Below are positions 55,514-64,000 of a stretch of 64,000 nt of DNA, piece by piece (within the stretch, counting starts at the first letter, position 1; each line of letters begins with the position of its first letter). A program made the translations under genes and the position numbers. This DNA comes from Bacteroidota bacterium. Lineage in GTDB: Bacteria; Bacteroidota; Bacteroidia; Chitinophagales; Chitinophagaceae. The notes beneath the pieces were generated by a model. That model was not told the origin of the DNA, did no database searches, and saw only the letters and a program-made list of their open reading frames with translations. The stretch is taken from the NCBI GenBank assembly GCA_016711825.1, contig JADJSG010000006.1:62001-126000 (forward strand). The letters are read 5' to 3'.

Positions 55514-57526
55514 ATGCGATACCTTTTATTATTGATACTTTTAGTCAACTGCATGTATATTGATGCCCAAATAAGTGATACTTTTTACAATAGTTTACAA
55601 AAAAAAATCCAGCCAAAAGATAAAGATCATATCTCAATAAATGAAAAAATTGAAATACTTCATGATGTCAAATTTTCCGATTGTATCACATATCGAACAG
55701 AATTAAACTCCATTTATGAAAGTCTTAAAAAGTATCGAATGAATGCTAAATATTCAGACGATATTATACGTATATCAGCTGCATTGGGTTGTTATGCTTC
55801 AAAATTAGAAGATTCTGCCTTTAATCAAGAAGCTAAAATTGATTATCAACAGGTTTTAAATTTAACGAATAATGCTCAAAAATATAACAGAGAGTTAATC
55901 GAAGCTTACACTAAATTAAGTGATATATATTATTATGAAAATAAACTAGATTCCGCCTTTGAATTAATTTCAAGATTTAAACAAATTATAAATAAGGATG
56001 ATACTTCTTCTTTACTTAATTTATATTTTTCATACGAACGGATTTATACGTATCTAAATCAGCATGAGCATGCAATAGAATATCAACATTATGGCATAAA
56101 TCTATATTATAAAAATGCTCCAAATAAAGATGAATATTTGTGTTCATTAGTTGGCTTAGCAAGGTCATTTATATTATTATACGAGAATAATAAAAAAGCG
56201 ATTTACAAAGACTCAGCACTCTATTATTTAAATACAGTGCTGAACTATGAAAATGAGCATCAAGAAATATGGATTCCTATTTGTAGTTTTTATAAAGGAA
56301 AACTTCTTTTTTACGAAGGTCTTTATCAAGATGCCATCGAACAATTTAATCATTTTGACAGCTCTCGTGTGCAAGGAGATGATAATTATTTTTTTGGCAC
56401 TGAAGTTCATAATACTATTTATCGTTTACTTGCTCGGGTAAGGCTGGGTGACCAATCGGCATTTGCGCAACTTGAAACAATCACAATTCCATATGGTTTA
56501 TTAGAATTAAAAAACATCGTCAACAAAGAATTATATATCTACTGGCAAAAAAACAAGCATTGGGAAAAAGCATTTAAGTATCTACTCGCTTATAATCAAA
56601 CCGCTGATTCATTAAACATTTTAAATAACAGGAACAAATTTTTTGAATTGAATCAAAAATATAAAGTTGCCGATAAAGAAGCTAAAATTAATGCTTTGCA
56701 AATTAGCAATCTTAAACGTAGCAGACTTTTATTATTGGGTGGCACATTTTCCTTCTTAATCATTGGTGGCTTCATTTTTTATCTTCGCTTTACTAAACTT
56801 AAAAATAAACGTAAAGAAGCGCTTTCAGAACTCGATAGACAAAAACTATTAAATAAAATAAATACCATTGAATTAACTCATACCGCTGAAAAAGAAAAAC
56901 TACAGAAAGAAAAAGAAAATGAAATTTTAATTCAAAAACAAGAAATATCACAAAATATACACGATGAAATCAGTAATGGTATTGCTGCACTTAGGTATTA
57001 TATTGCAGATGTTAAACTTGCTGCTGGTGATGAAAATTTACAAAATCTATTAACCGATATCGAAGAAGAAGCAAACTCATTGTATACCCATACACGCGAT
57101 TTTATGAATGAACTAAGGGGCGACTCATCAGACAAAAGTCATCTTATTTCATCTTTCCTTGATAGTTTATCAGTAAAATTTACAAACGATGGTAAATTAC
57201 ACATTGAGATAGATGCTGAAAATTATGACATTGATAATGAACTTATTGGCAAATATCAAACTGAATTATATTACATTTTAAAAGAAGCTGTAGTAAATAG
57301 TATTAAGCATGCCAATGCTTCTCATTTAAAAATAGATATTGACTTTAAAGAACAAGTATGCTACTTCTCAATCATAGACAATGGCTTTGGATTTGACAAT
57401 ACTTCGCAAACGGAAGGCATGGGTATTCAGAATATGAAAAACAGAATAAAAGAACTCAATGGGGTCATTGAAATTTTTGGAAAATCAAGTGGCACTACAG
57501 TGGTGGGTTGCTTCCCCTACGTATAA
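55514..57526 (+). CDS. TPR-type sensor histidine kinase (HisKA_3/NarL-partner class)
   Basis: The 670-residue protein has a signal peptide (YLLLLILLVNCMYIDAQ), a TPR-like periplasmic region (about 60-385) and one membrane helix (about 399-420). A coiled coil leads to a HisKA_3-like dimerisation region with QNIHDEISNGI (His483), then HATPase with ILKEAVVNSIKHA, IIDNGFGFD and GMGIQNMKNRI. This class phosphorylates NarL/LuxR-type regulators, and one is encoded divergently 324 bases away. Its promoter has the shared element of the adhesin genes, which suggests feedback. It converges with the CoA-transferase gene, 17 bases apart. Confidence 0.88.
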   Translation: MRYLLLLILLVNCMYIDAQISDTFYNSLQKKIQPKDKDHISINEKIEILHDVKFSDCITYRTELNSIYESLKKYRMNAKYSDDIIRISAALGCYASKLEDSAFNQEAKIDYQQVLNLTNNAQKYNRELIEAYTKLSDIYYYENKLDSAFELISRFKQIINKDDTSSLLNLYFSYERIYTYLNQHEHAIEYQHYGINLYYKNAPNKDEYLCSLVGLARSFILLYENNKKAIYKDSALYYLNTVLNYENEHQEIWIPICSFYKGKLLFYEGLYQDAIEQFNHFDSSRVQGDDNYFFGTEVHNTIYRLLARVRLGDQSAFAQLETITIPYGLLELKNIVNKELYIYWQKNKHWEKAFKYLLAYNQTADSLNILNNRNKFFELNQKYKVADKEAKINALQISNLKRSRLLLLGGTFSFLIIGGFIFYLRFTKLKNKRKEALSELDRQKLLNKINTIELTHTAEKEKLQKEKENEILIQKQEISQNIHDEISNGIAALRYYIADVKLAAGDENLQNLLTDIEEEANSLYTHTRDFMNELRGDSSDKSHLISSFLDSLSVKFTNDGKLHIEIDAENYDIDNELIGKYQTELYYILKEAVVNSIKHANASHLKIDIDFKEQVCYFSIIDNGFGFDNTSQTEGMGIQNMKNRIKELNGVIEIFGKSSGTTVVGCFPYV

Positions 57527-57543
57527 TACTTTTATATCACGAT

Positions 57544-58260
57544 CTATATTTTTTTACGAACAGTAAGTTGCTCTATTCTCTTTTCATAATCTTTTCCCTG
57601 AAATATTTTATGTACAAATATACCGGGCGTATGTATTTGATCAGGGTCCAGCTGACCCACTTCAACCAATTCCTCTACTTCGGCAATGGTTATTTTACCT
57701 GCCATAGCCATCATCGGATTGAAATTTCGGGCTGTTTCTCTATAAATTAAATTGCCTTGCGCATCCCCTTTCCATGCTTTAACTATAGCATAGTCGCTCT
57801 CAAAGGCCCTTTCCATCAAATATTCTTTTTCTTCACCATACATGGTAAAGCGTCTTGTTTCCTTCCCTACAGCCACTTCGGTACCCACCCCAGCAGGTGT
57901 ATAAATCACTGGCATGCCATAACCCGTAGCCATGCAGCGAGTGGCTAAGGTTCCCTGTGGGATTAACTCTACCTCCAACTCTCCAGACAATAATTGTCTT
58001 TCAAACTCTGCATTTTCGCCTACATAAGACGAAATCATTTTTTTTACCTGCTTATGTTGTAACATCAACCCAATACCAAAATCATCCACACCCGCATTGT
58101 TAGAAATGCATGTTAAATGTTTTACCCCTTTTCGTACCAACGCAGCAATGGAATTTTCTGGAATCCCACATAACCCAAACCCACCCAGCATTATTGTCAT
58201 CCCGTCTTGAATATCTTTTACAGCATCATCAGCATGTGCTACTACTTTGTTCAGTCCCAT
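57544..58260 (-). CDS. scoA: 3-oxoacid CoA-transferase subunit A
   Basis: This 238-residue protein is the A subunit of a succinyl-CoA:3-ketoacid (or acetate) CoA-transferase. It has GMTIMLGGFGLCGIPENSI near residue 20, ISNNAGVDDFGIGLML, a CoA-binding GELEVELIPQGTLA and FNPMMAMAGKITIAEVEELVE. The catalytic Glu is carried by subunit B, which is normally adjacent; no B gene is found on either side here. Enzymatic activity requires a B subunit encoded elsewhere. The start ATG ends at 58260. Confidence 0.9.
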   Translation of the reverse strand: MGLNKVVAHADDAVKDIQDGMTIMLGGFGLCGIPENSIAALVRKGVKHLTCISNNAGVDDFGIGLMLQHKQVKKMISSYVGENAEFERQLLSGELEVELIPQGTLATRCMATGYGMPVIYTPAGVGTEVAVGKETRRFTMYGEEKEYLMERAFESDYAIVKAWKGDAQGNLIYRETARNFNPMMAMAGKITIAEVEELVEVGQLDPDQIHTPGIFVHKIFQGKDYEKRIEQLTVRKKI

Positions 58261-58691
58261 ATTTCAATTTTAAAAAACAAATATAATAAAACCATTGGAA
58301 GTCAATCAAATATAAGGTGGGAATAGCTCTAAACTAATGTAAATAATTCATTGGGTAAGCTATCAAATAAGGAATAGTTGAATGGGCATTTCACTTATTC
58401 GCCTAAAATCAAATATCAATTGGCATTTACGTAGTAAAATTTTTATACTATCTGATATCATTTATAAAGCACATAGATCGTATTTGAAACTGACTTTCCA
58501 TGTGCAATGGCTTTATAATGATTTTTTTTTCTGCATAATCATGCAATGAGGTATTTTAAAACTACATTTCAATATAACATTTACCTAATCCCCTGCTGAC
58601 ATCTATTTATTACTATCGGCTCTATGACATTAAATTTTTCATTTTGCTAACATACTTTTTAATAGATTTGCTTACTATTTGAGTTACACAA
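58261..58691. other. Intergenic region with no supported gene
   Basis: These 431 AT-rich bases separate the divergent scoA and PBP1A genes. I saw no promoter of full quality, no hairpin and no repeat. Confidence 0.4.
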
Positions 58692-60929
58692 ATGAAAAAA
58701 AGCATTAAATTTTTATGGATATTTTTATTAGTTAGTGTCCTTGGCTTCAATTTGCTATTGTTTAGTATCAATGCAGGTTGGCTTGGATATATGCCTAAAA
58801 TGGAGGAACTGGAAAATCCACAATCAGCTACTGCCTCCGAACTGTTTGCAGAAGATGGTAGCAAAATAGGCAAATACTTTTTAGAAAACAGAGACCCCGT
58901 AAAATACAGTGAAATTTCAAAAAATATTGTAGATGCCTTAGTGGCCACTGAAGATGAACGTTTTTACAAACACAGCGGTATAGACGCAGAAGCCATTGGA
59001 AGAGCCTTATTTGGGGTATTGACCTTTAACCGTAAAGGGGGAGCAAGTACCATCACCCAACAATTGGCAAAACACTTGCTTGAACAAGAACAAAGATCTA
59101 AAAATGTTTTTGCTGTAATCATTGAGAAACTTAAAGAGCAAATAGTAGCAGTAAAACTTGAAAAAAATCTTACCAAACAAGAAATACTTACCCTTTATCT
59201 CAATACAGTACCCTGGGGATATAATTCGTTTGGAATCAAAAGCGCAGCAAAAACTTACTTTAATAAATTACCAAAAGATTTAAATATAGAAGAGTCCGCT
59301 TTACTTATTGGCATGCTGAAAGGCTCATCGTTATATAACCCAGTAAAACATCCTGAAAGAGCTATCGAAAGAAGAAACACCGTCATAGATCAGATGGTCA
59401 AAAATTTTAAAATATCAGCTTCAGAAGCACAAAACATTAAAGAACATCCGATACATCTGGATTTTTCGCCTACCTCTTCATCACAACACGAAGGCATTGC
59501 ACCCTATTTTAGACAAGTAGTGGAACAAGACATGAAAGCATGGTGCAAAAAGAATGGACATAATCTTTATAAAGATGGATTAAAAATTTATACAAGTTTA
59601 GATACGACAATGCAACAGTATGCGGAAGAAGCAGTGATAAAACAAATGTATGGCAAAACCAAATTTGCGAGTGCTTCTAAATGGGCGCAACATCCTAAAA
59701 CCTTGATGCGTGCAGTAAGAGAGTCAGAACGCTATAAAGGCTTAAAAGCTGAGGGAATGAGCGAGGCCGATATTCTGCAAAACTTCAATACCAAAACAAG
59801 TATGAAAGTGTTTGCATGGAATGCCAATCGCGAAAAAGATACTACGCTCTCGCCTATGGATAGTATTAAATATATGAAAGGATTTGTGCAAACAGGTTTT
59901 ATGGTAATGGATCCTGCTACAGGTGAAGTCAAAGCTTGGGTGGGTGGCATCAATCATAAATATTTTCAATACGACCATGTTAATATAAATACTAAAAGAC
60001 AAGTAGGCTCTACCATTAAACCTTTGCTGTATTGCCTTGCTGTTGACAATGGGTATTCACCTTGCCAGTCTGTATCACTGAACCCTGCCTATTTTCCCGG
60101 TTTTGCCAAACCCTATGGACCTGATCGAAGCAGAGGCTCCATCGTAATGAAAAATGCCCTCGCCTATTCAAAAAATAATGCGACCGTAAACATTTTAAAA
60201 CTTGTAGGGATCAATGCATTTGTCGACTTTACAAAAAAACTTGGCATCACAAGTAATATTCATGCTTATCCTTCAGTATGCTTAGGCGCTGATGATATTT
60301 CAATCATAGAAATGCTCAGGGCGTATACCATGTTTCCAAATTATGGCATTAATACACAACCCATTTATATCACCCGAATTGAAGATAGAAATGGCAACTT
60401 ACTTGAAAATTTTGTCCCTGTGCGAAAAGAAGTGATTAATGAAATTACAGCCTTCAAAATGATACGCATGATGATGGGTACTGTGCTCTTTGGAACCGGT
60501 AAACGTTTAAAACCCGCTTGGAATATCAAAGGGGAATGTGCAGGCAAAACAGGTACTACCAACAGTGAATCAGATGCCTGGTTTATTGGATACACTCCCC
60601 AATTACTGGCAGGTGCCTGGGTGGGTTGTGATGATAAGTTTATCGGTGTAGGTCTTGGTGAAGGCGCCCGTGCCGCCATGCCTATTTGGGGCGAATTCTT
60701 TAAAAAATTACAAGCAAACGAAAAGTCAGTCTATAATAAAACAGACAAGTTTGTAATGCCTACCATTATGGAAGGCATGGACGAATGTGATGCTGTAGAC
60801 GAAATTAGTTTGCAACGTGCCAATGCACAAATGAATGTATCAAGGGGACTTCCACAAGATGATGAACCTGGCGAAACGGGATGGGATGAAGGCAATACAG
60901 GAAGTGGTATAGATGATAAAGATTACTAA
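58692..60929 (+). CDS. Class A penicillin-binding protein (PBP1A)
   Basis: This 745-residue bifunctional peptidoglycan synthase has an N-terminal membrane helix (about 5-27), a GT51 transglycosylase domain (about 55-240) with ATEDERFYKHSGID carrying the catalytic Glu and GGASTITQQLAKHL, and a transpeptidase domain (about 390-700). The transpeptidase has the active Ser in GSTIKPLLY, SKNNAT as the second motif and GKTGTTN as the third. The acidic, Gly-rich tail (DDEPGETGWDEGNTGSG) is common in Bacteroidota. The DUF3108 gene follows after 67 bases. Confidence 0.94.
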   Translation: MKKSIKFLWIFLLVSVLGFNLLLFSINAGWLGYMPKMEELENPQSATASELFAEDGSKIGKYFLENRDPVKYSEISKNIVDALVATEDERFYKHSGIDAEAIGRALFGVLTFNRKGGASTITQQLAKHLLEQEQRSKNVFAVIIEKLKEQIVAVKLEKNLTKQEILTLYLNTVPWGYNSFGIKSAAKTYFNKLPKDLNIEESALLIGMLKGSSLYNPVKHPERAIERRNTVIDQMVKNFKISASEAQNIKEHPIHLDFSPTSSSQHEGIAPYFRQVVEQDMKAWCKKNGHNLYKDGLKIYTSLDTTMQQYAEEAVIKQMYGKTKFASASKWAQHPKTLMRAVRESERYKGLKAEGMSEADILQNFNTKTSMKVFAWNANREKDTTLSPMDSIKYMKGFVQTGFMVMDPATGEVKAWVGGINHKYFQYDHVNINTKRQVGSTIKPLLYCLAVDNGYSPCQSVSLNPAYFPGFAKPYGPDRSRGSIVMKNALAYSKNNATVNILKLVGINAFVDFTKKLGITSNIHAYPSVCLGADDISIIEMLRAYTMFPNYGINTQPIYITRIEDRNGNLLENFVPVRKEVINEITAFKMIRMMMGTVLFGTGKRLKPAWNIKGECAGKTGTTNSESDAWFIGYTPQLLAGAWVGCDDKFIGVGLGEGARAAMPIWGEFFKKLQANEKSVYNKTDKFVMPTIMEGMDECDAVDEISLQRANAQMNVSRGLPQDDEPGETGWDEGNTGSGIDDKDY

Positions 60930-60996
60930 TTTAGAGAAATATGCATCAAGCCAGCAATCCATTCAATATTGATCAAATATTTGCCCTTTTCTATCA

Positions 60997-61824
60997 ATGA
61001 ATGTAGGCGCTATTTTCTTATCTATCTTTAAACCAACGAATTATACTTTTTGGTATAAATCAAAATTTATATGTTGTGTATTGCTTGTTTGTTTTCTATT
61101 CATGATTCAAACCTTATATGCCCAAAACTTTCAAACCTGCAACTTGAAAAATACCACCACGTATTCAGGTGAAAAATTGACTTATAAAGTATATTACACT
61201 TTCGCGGGTATTTATGTTCCAGCAGGCGAAGCTACTTTTTCAAATACACTGGAAACATACAATCAAAAAAAAGTTTTTCATGTAAAAGGCGAAGGTCATA
61301 CATACAAAAGTTATGATTGGTTTTATAAAGTACGCGACCTTTATGAAAGCTATATCGATACCATAACATTACTCCCTTTGAAGTTTGTCAGAACAGTATC
61401 AGAAGGTGGACACAAAATAAATGACCATGTGGTATTTAATCATCAAACGAATCAGGCTGTTTCTGCAAAGAAAACCATTAAAACAACGGATTGCATTCAG
61501 GATGTATTATCTGCCATTTATTATGCACGCAACATCGATTTTAGCAAATATAAAATCAATGAACTCATTCCATTTGAAATGTATTTAGATGATGAAATAT
61601 ATCCATTGTATATTCGATATTTAGGAAAGTCGACCTTGAAAACAAAATATGGTAGCTATAAAACAATCATGTTTAAACCCAAATTGATTGAAGGTACGCT
61701 GTTTAAAGGTGGTGAAGAAATGACCGTTTTTGTTACCGATGATAAATATAAAATACCTGTTTATATCGAAACCCCTATTGTGGTCGGGAAAGTAAAAGTT
61801 TATTTACTTCCTAAAGGAGAATAA
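60997..61824 (+). CDS. DUF3108-family periplasmic protein
   Basis: The 275-residue protein has a signal segment (FICCVLLVCFLFMIQTLYAQ, about 24-43). The mature part is an all-beta lipocalin-like barrel typical of DUF3108: YSGEKLTYKVYYTFAGIYVPAGEA near 53, YDWFYKVRDLYESYID, and a final VVGKVKVYLLP. Function is unknown; family members are periplasmic and often lie near envelope genes, as here (PBP1A upstream, gltX and a LytM-like gene on the other strand). The ATG at 60997 gives a long N-region; no better start is visible. Confidence 0.8.
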   Translation: MNVGAIFLSIFKPTNYTFWYKSKFICCVLLVCFLFMIQTLYAQNFQTCNLKNTTTYSGEKLTYKVYYTFAGIYVPAGEATFSNTLETYNQKKVFHVKGEGHTYKSYDWFYKVRDLYESYIDTITLLPLKFVRTVSEGGHKINDHVVFNHQTNQAVSAKKTIKTTDCIQDVLSAIYYARNIDFSKYKINELIPFEMYLDDEIYPLYIRYLGKSTLKTKYGSYKTIMFKPKLIEGTLFKGGEEMTVFVTDDKYKIPVYIETPIVVGKVKVYLLPKGE

Positions 61825-61830
61825 TATATC

Positions 61831-61861
61831 ATAGGATTAAATAATAAATGACGAATCCTAT
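61831..61861. terminator. Possible bidirectional terminator between DUF3108 and gltX
   Basis: ATAGGATT at 61831-61838 and AATCCTAT at 61854-61861 form a perfect 8-bp inverted repeat with a 15-base loop, in the short gap between two convergent genes. The loop is large and there is no strong T-run, so the call is tentative. Confidence 0.35.
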
Positions 61862-61870
61862 ATTGAATGC

Positions 61871-63394
61871 CTAACTCAATTTAAAATCATTACATCTTTG
61901 AATGGTTTCATCCTTGCCAATGATTTCTGCAATTTGAAATACAGCCGGTCCATATTTCCCCCCCACAAGCATTACCCTGAATGGAAGTTGTAATTCGCCC
62001 ACTTTAATATTTTTAATCAGCGCCAGTTCTTTAAATGCTGTTTCTATATTTACGGCATCCCATACAGTGATGGCATCCAATACATTGCTGAGTTCTTGAA
62101 AAAAAAGTTGTTTTTCTTCATTCCATTTTGGCTTCACGGCTTCTGTATCAATGGAAGCGGGTTTTTGAAAGAAATAGCTACCCTGCATGATAAAATCATT
62201 CATTAACACACAACGATCTTTGACCAATGAAATGATTTTTAACAATAGATCATCATGTTGTACTGCAATGTTTTCTTTTTCATACAAGGCTTTTACTTGT
62301 GGAAATAATGTTTCTGCTGCACTATGTTTGATCCATTCATGGTTATACCATTTGGCTTTTTCGAAATCAAATTTAGCGCCTGCTTTATGTACCCTCTCAA
62401 TAGAAAATTTTTCTATCAATTCTTCTTTGGAAAATAGCTCTTTGGCTTCACCACTACTCCATCCTAACATGGCCAGCATATTGATAAATGCTTCGGGTAG
62501 AAATCCAATTTCTTTAAACCCTTTGGTTGTTTCCCGGGTTTGTGCATCGGTCCAGTCCATCGCGAATATTGGGAATCCAAGTCGCTCACCATCGCGCTTA
62601 CTTAGTTTGCCATTGCCATCAGGTTTTAGTATTAAAGGCAAGTGAGCCCATTGGGGCATTGCCTGCTCCCAACCCAATGCTTTCCAAAGTAATATATGTA
62701 TGGGTGCACTCGGGAGCCATTCTTCACCCCTGAATGCATGAGTGATTTTCATTAAATAATCATCCACTACTACAGCCAAATGGTAGGTAGGCATGCCATC
62801 TGCTTTGAGTAATACTTTATCGTCTAGTAAATTGCTGTCGTTACTTATTTCACCCCGAATCATGTCATTAAAAGTTATAAATTCATTTTGAGGCACTTTG
62901 TATCTTATGACATAAGGCGTGTTTACGGCCAATAATGCATTGACTTCATCAGGTAAAAGGTTTAATGAATTTTTCATTTTCATACGTACCTGATGGTCGT
63001 ACTGAGGTGAAGGGTTTGATGCCGTTTTGTTGTCATGACGCATACTTTCTAATTCTTCTGGGGTATCAAAGGCATAATAGGCATCACCTTGACTGACTAA
63101 TTGAAGGGCATACTGTTTGTAGATATCTTTTCTTTCACTTTGTCTGTAAGGCGCATAGGGTCCACCTTGTAAAGGGGATTCATCTGTATTGATTCCGCAC
63201 CAGGCTAAACAATCGGCAATATACTGTTCGGCCCCGCTTACATATCTGCTTTGATCGGTGTCTTCTACCCTTAAGATAAATTGTCCCTGATGTTTTTTTG
63301 CAAATAAATAGCTATACAAGGCAGTTCGAACACCGCCTAAATGAAGGCCTCCTGTAGGGCTTGGTGCAAATCTTGTTCTTACATTACTCGTCAT
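61871..63394 (-). CDS. gltX: Glutamate-tRNA ligase
   Basis: This 507-residue class I aminoacyl-tRNA synthetase charges tRNA-Glu. The N-terminus has RFAPSPTGGLHLGG, the HIGH-type motif, and the KLSKRDG motif appears near residue 255. The Rossmann fold, the Glu-binding YRQSERKD region and the C-terminal anticodon-binding helical part are all present. The start is the ATG ending at 63394. The upstream gene on the same strand ends 174 bases away. Confidence 0.96.
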   Translation of the reverse strand: MTSNVRTRFAPSPTGGLHLGGVRTALYSYLFAKKHQGQFILRVEDTDQSRYVSGAEQYIADCLAWCGINTDESPLQGGPYAPYRQSERKDIYKQYALQLVSQGDAYYAFDTPEELESMRHDNKTASNPSPQYDHQVRMKMKNSLNLLPDEVNALLAVNTPYVIRYKVPQNEFITFNDMIRGEISNDSNLLDDKVLLKADGMPTYHLAVVVDDYLMKITHAFRGEEWLPSAPIHILLWKALGWEQAMPQWAHLPLILKPDGNGKLSKRDGERLGFPIFAMDWTDAQTRETTKGFKEIGFLPEAFINMLAMLGWSSGEAKELFSKEELIEKFSIERVHKAGAKFDFEKAKWYNHEWIKHSAAETLFPQVKALYEKENIAVQHDDLLLKIISLVKDRCVLMNDFIMQGSYFFQKPASIDTEAVKPKWNEEKQLFFQELSNVLDAITVWDAVNIETAFKELALIKNIKVGELQLPFRVMLVGGKYGPAVFQIAEIIGKDETIQRCNDFKLS

Positions 63395-63568
63395 GATACT
63401 CTCTCAATTGATGAAATGCAAATTTAGTTTTTTAAACCCAAATTCCGGTGTTGAATTCGTTTTCCTTAGGGTAATATTTTCTTTACTCAAATAATGAGTA
63501 GAACGTTTGATGATTTCTCATCTTAATTCGAGACTACCTGTCGACATTTTCTACAGGTCCTATTTAAT

Positions 63569-64000
63569 CTATTGTGCTATCCATTGTTCTGGATTCAATT
63601 TAAACGAAGATCCATTGGCACCTATACGCCATACCTGAAAATTGATTTGGGTATTGCCTTCATCATCGGTCATAACAGTGCCGATACTTTGTTTTAAAGC
63701 AACACGTGATCCTTTTCTGACACTTACACTGCTGAGTTTTGCATATACTGTAAAGAATGAGCCATGGTTGATGATTACCGTAGTACCAGTACCAGGAATA
63801 CTGATAATGGAACTGACTTCTCCCGCAAAGATGGCCCTGGCAGATGCTGCTCGACTTGTTTTAATATCAATTCCATAATTTTCGGTATAGATATTAAATA
63901 AAGGGTGTTTGTTTTTCCCAAATCGTTCGATGATATACCCTTTTTCAACAGGCCATGGCAGTCTGCCTTTGCTTAATTCAAAATTATTTGAAATTTCACG
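63569..64000 (-). CDS. LytM/M23-like protein, C-terminal part, degenerate (EnvC-like)
   Basis: The minus-strand frame is open from the right edge of the window to the TAG at 63569-63571; 143 residues are visible, so the N-terminal part is missing. The M23 fold is clear: GRLPWPVEKGYIIERFG, ENYGIDIKT, GEVSSIISIPGTGTTVII, YAKLSSVSVRKGSRV and INFQVWRIG. The zinc ligands are replaced: Asn in ENYGID where His is usual, Lys in YAKLS, and QINF instead of HxHF. This is the pattern of EnvC/NlpD-type activators of amidases rather than active peptidases. A coiled coil would be expected in the missing part. Confidence 0.75.
   Translation of the reverse strand, partial: REISNNFELSKGRLPWPVEKGYIIERFGKNKHPLFNIYTENYGIDIKTSRAASARAIFAGEVSSIISIPGTGTTVIINHGSFFTVYAKLSSVSVRKGSRVALKQSIGTVMTDDEGNTQINFQVWRIGANGSSFKLNPEQWIAQ

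Noticed and set aside
35856..57530. Genomic island brought in by a phage or integrative element
   Set aside because: No integrase, transposase, tRNA end or attachment repeats were found; the direct repeats are gene 3' ends. The region is accessory in content, but I cannot show transfer.

Overview
The window looks like a chromosomal segment of a free-living member of the Bacteroidota, probably Chitinophagales or Sphingobacteriia; I cannot fix the genus. The evidence is AT-rich DNA, repeated promoter -7 boxes of the Bacteroidota form TAnnTTTG, a SusC-like TonB receptor operon with a PorV/PorQ-family protein, secreted proteins ending in type IX secretion (T9SS) sorting domains, and small Cys lipoproteins. 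I saw no rRNA, tRNA, CRISPR array, transposase, integrase or phage module.

Bases 1-20100 are mostly housekeeping: a frameshifted PnuC transporter, a SPOR protein coupled to an M20 amidohydrolase, a secreted cyclophilin, RibF, RarA, an amidohydrolase, a PAS histidine kinase, NadE, an M20 dipeptidase, a GDPD lipoprotein with a small barrel protein, a VOC protein, a YbhN-like membrane protein, RuvC, a kinase/OmpR-regulator pair, and GreA-HIT. Bases 20187-29166 are a three-gene envelope operon read right to left: TonB receptor, a large secreted protein, a PorV/PorQ-family barrel. Then come RNase Y, MurI, PdxA, DprA, a small lipoprotein and a NUMOD/HNH-like protein.

Bases about 35850-57530 are the accessory and most interesting part. 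Two large T9SS adhesin-like genes lie in tandem, 36683-40585 and the giant 43146-51916. Their 3' ends are a near-identical 1.45-kb direct repeat that also carries a 17-bp terminator hairpin. Between them lie a small T9SS protein and three paralogous small secreted proteins, one of which is a pseudogene with five in-frame stops. The giant gene contains four nearly identical 867-bp tandem units, each of three Ig-like domains, and is broken by two indels (an extra G at 46856-46858 and a missing GT at about 43686). Correcting both restores a frame of exactly 2924 codons. Next to it are two TPR-type sensor kinases and a LuxR-type response regulator.

A composite promoter element is shared by four transcription units of this region: a CCCCC/GGGGG palindrome, a second G-run about 22 bp downstream, then 23 bp to a Bacteroidota -7 box. 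It precedes both adhesin genes, the divergent sensor kinase at 55514 and the NUMOD/HNH-like gene. I propose that this is a locally controlled surface-adhesin locus. The element is seen in the sequence; its link to the neighbouring regulator is inference.

The right end returns to core functions: a CoA-transferase A subunit without its B subunit, penicillin-binding protein 1A, a DUF3108 protein, GltX, and the C-terminal part of a LytM/M23-like protein lacking the usual zinc ligands.
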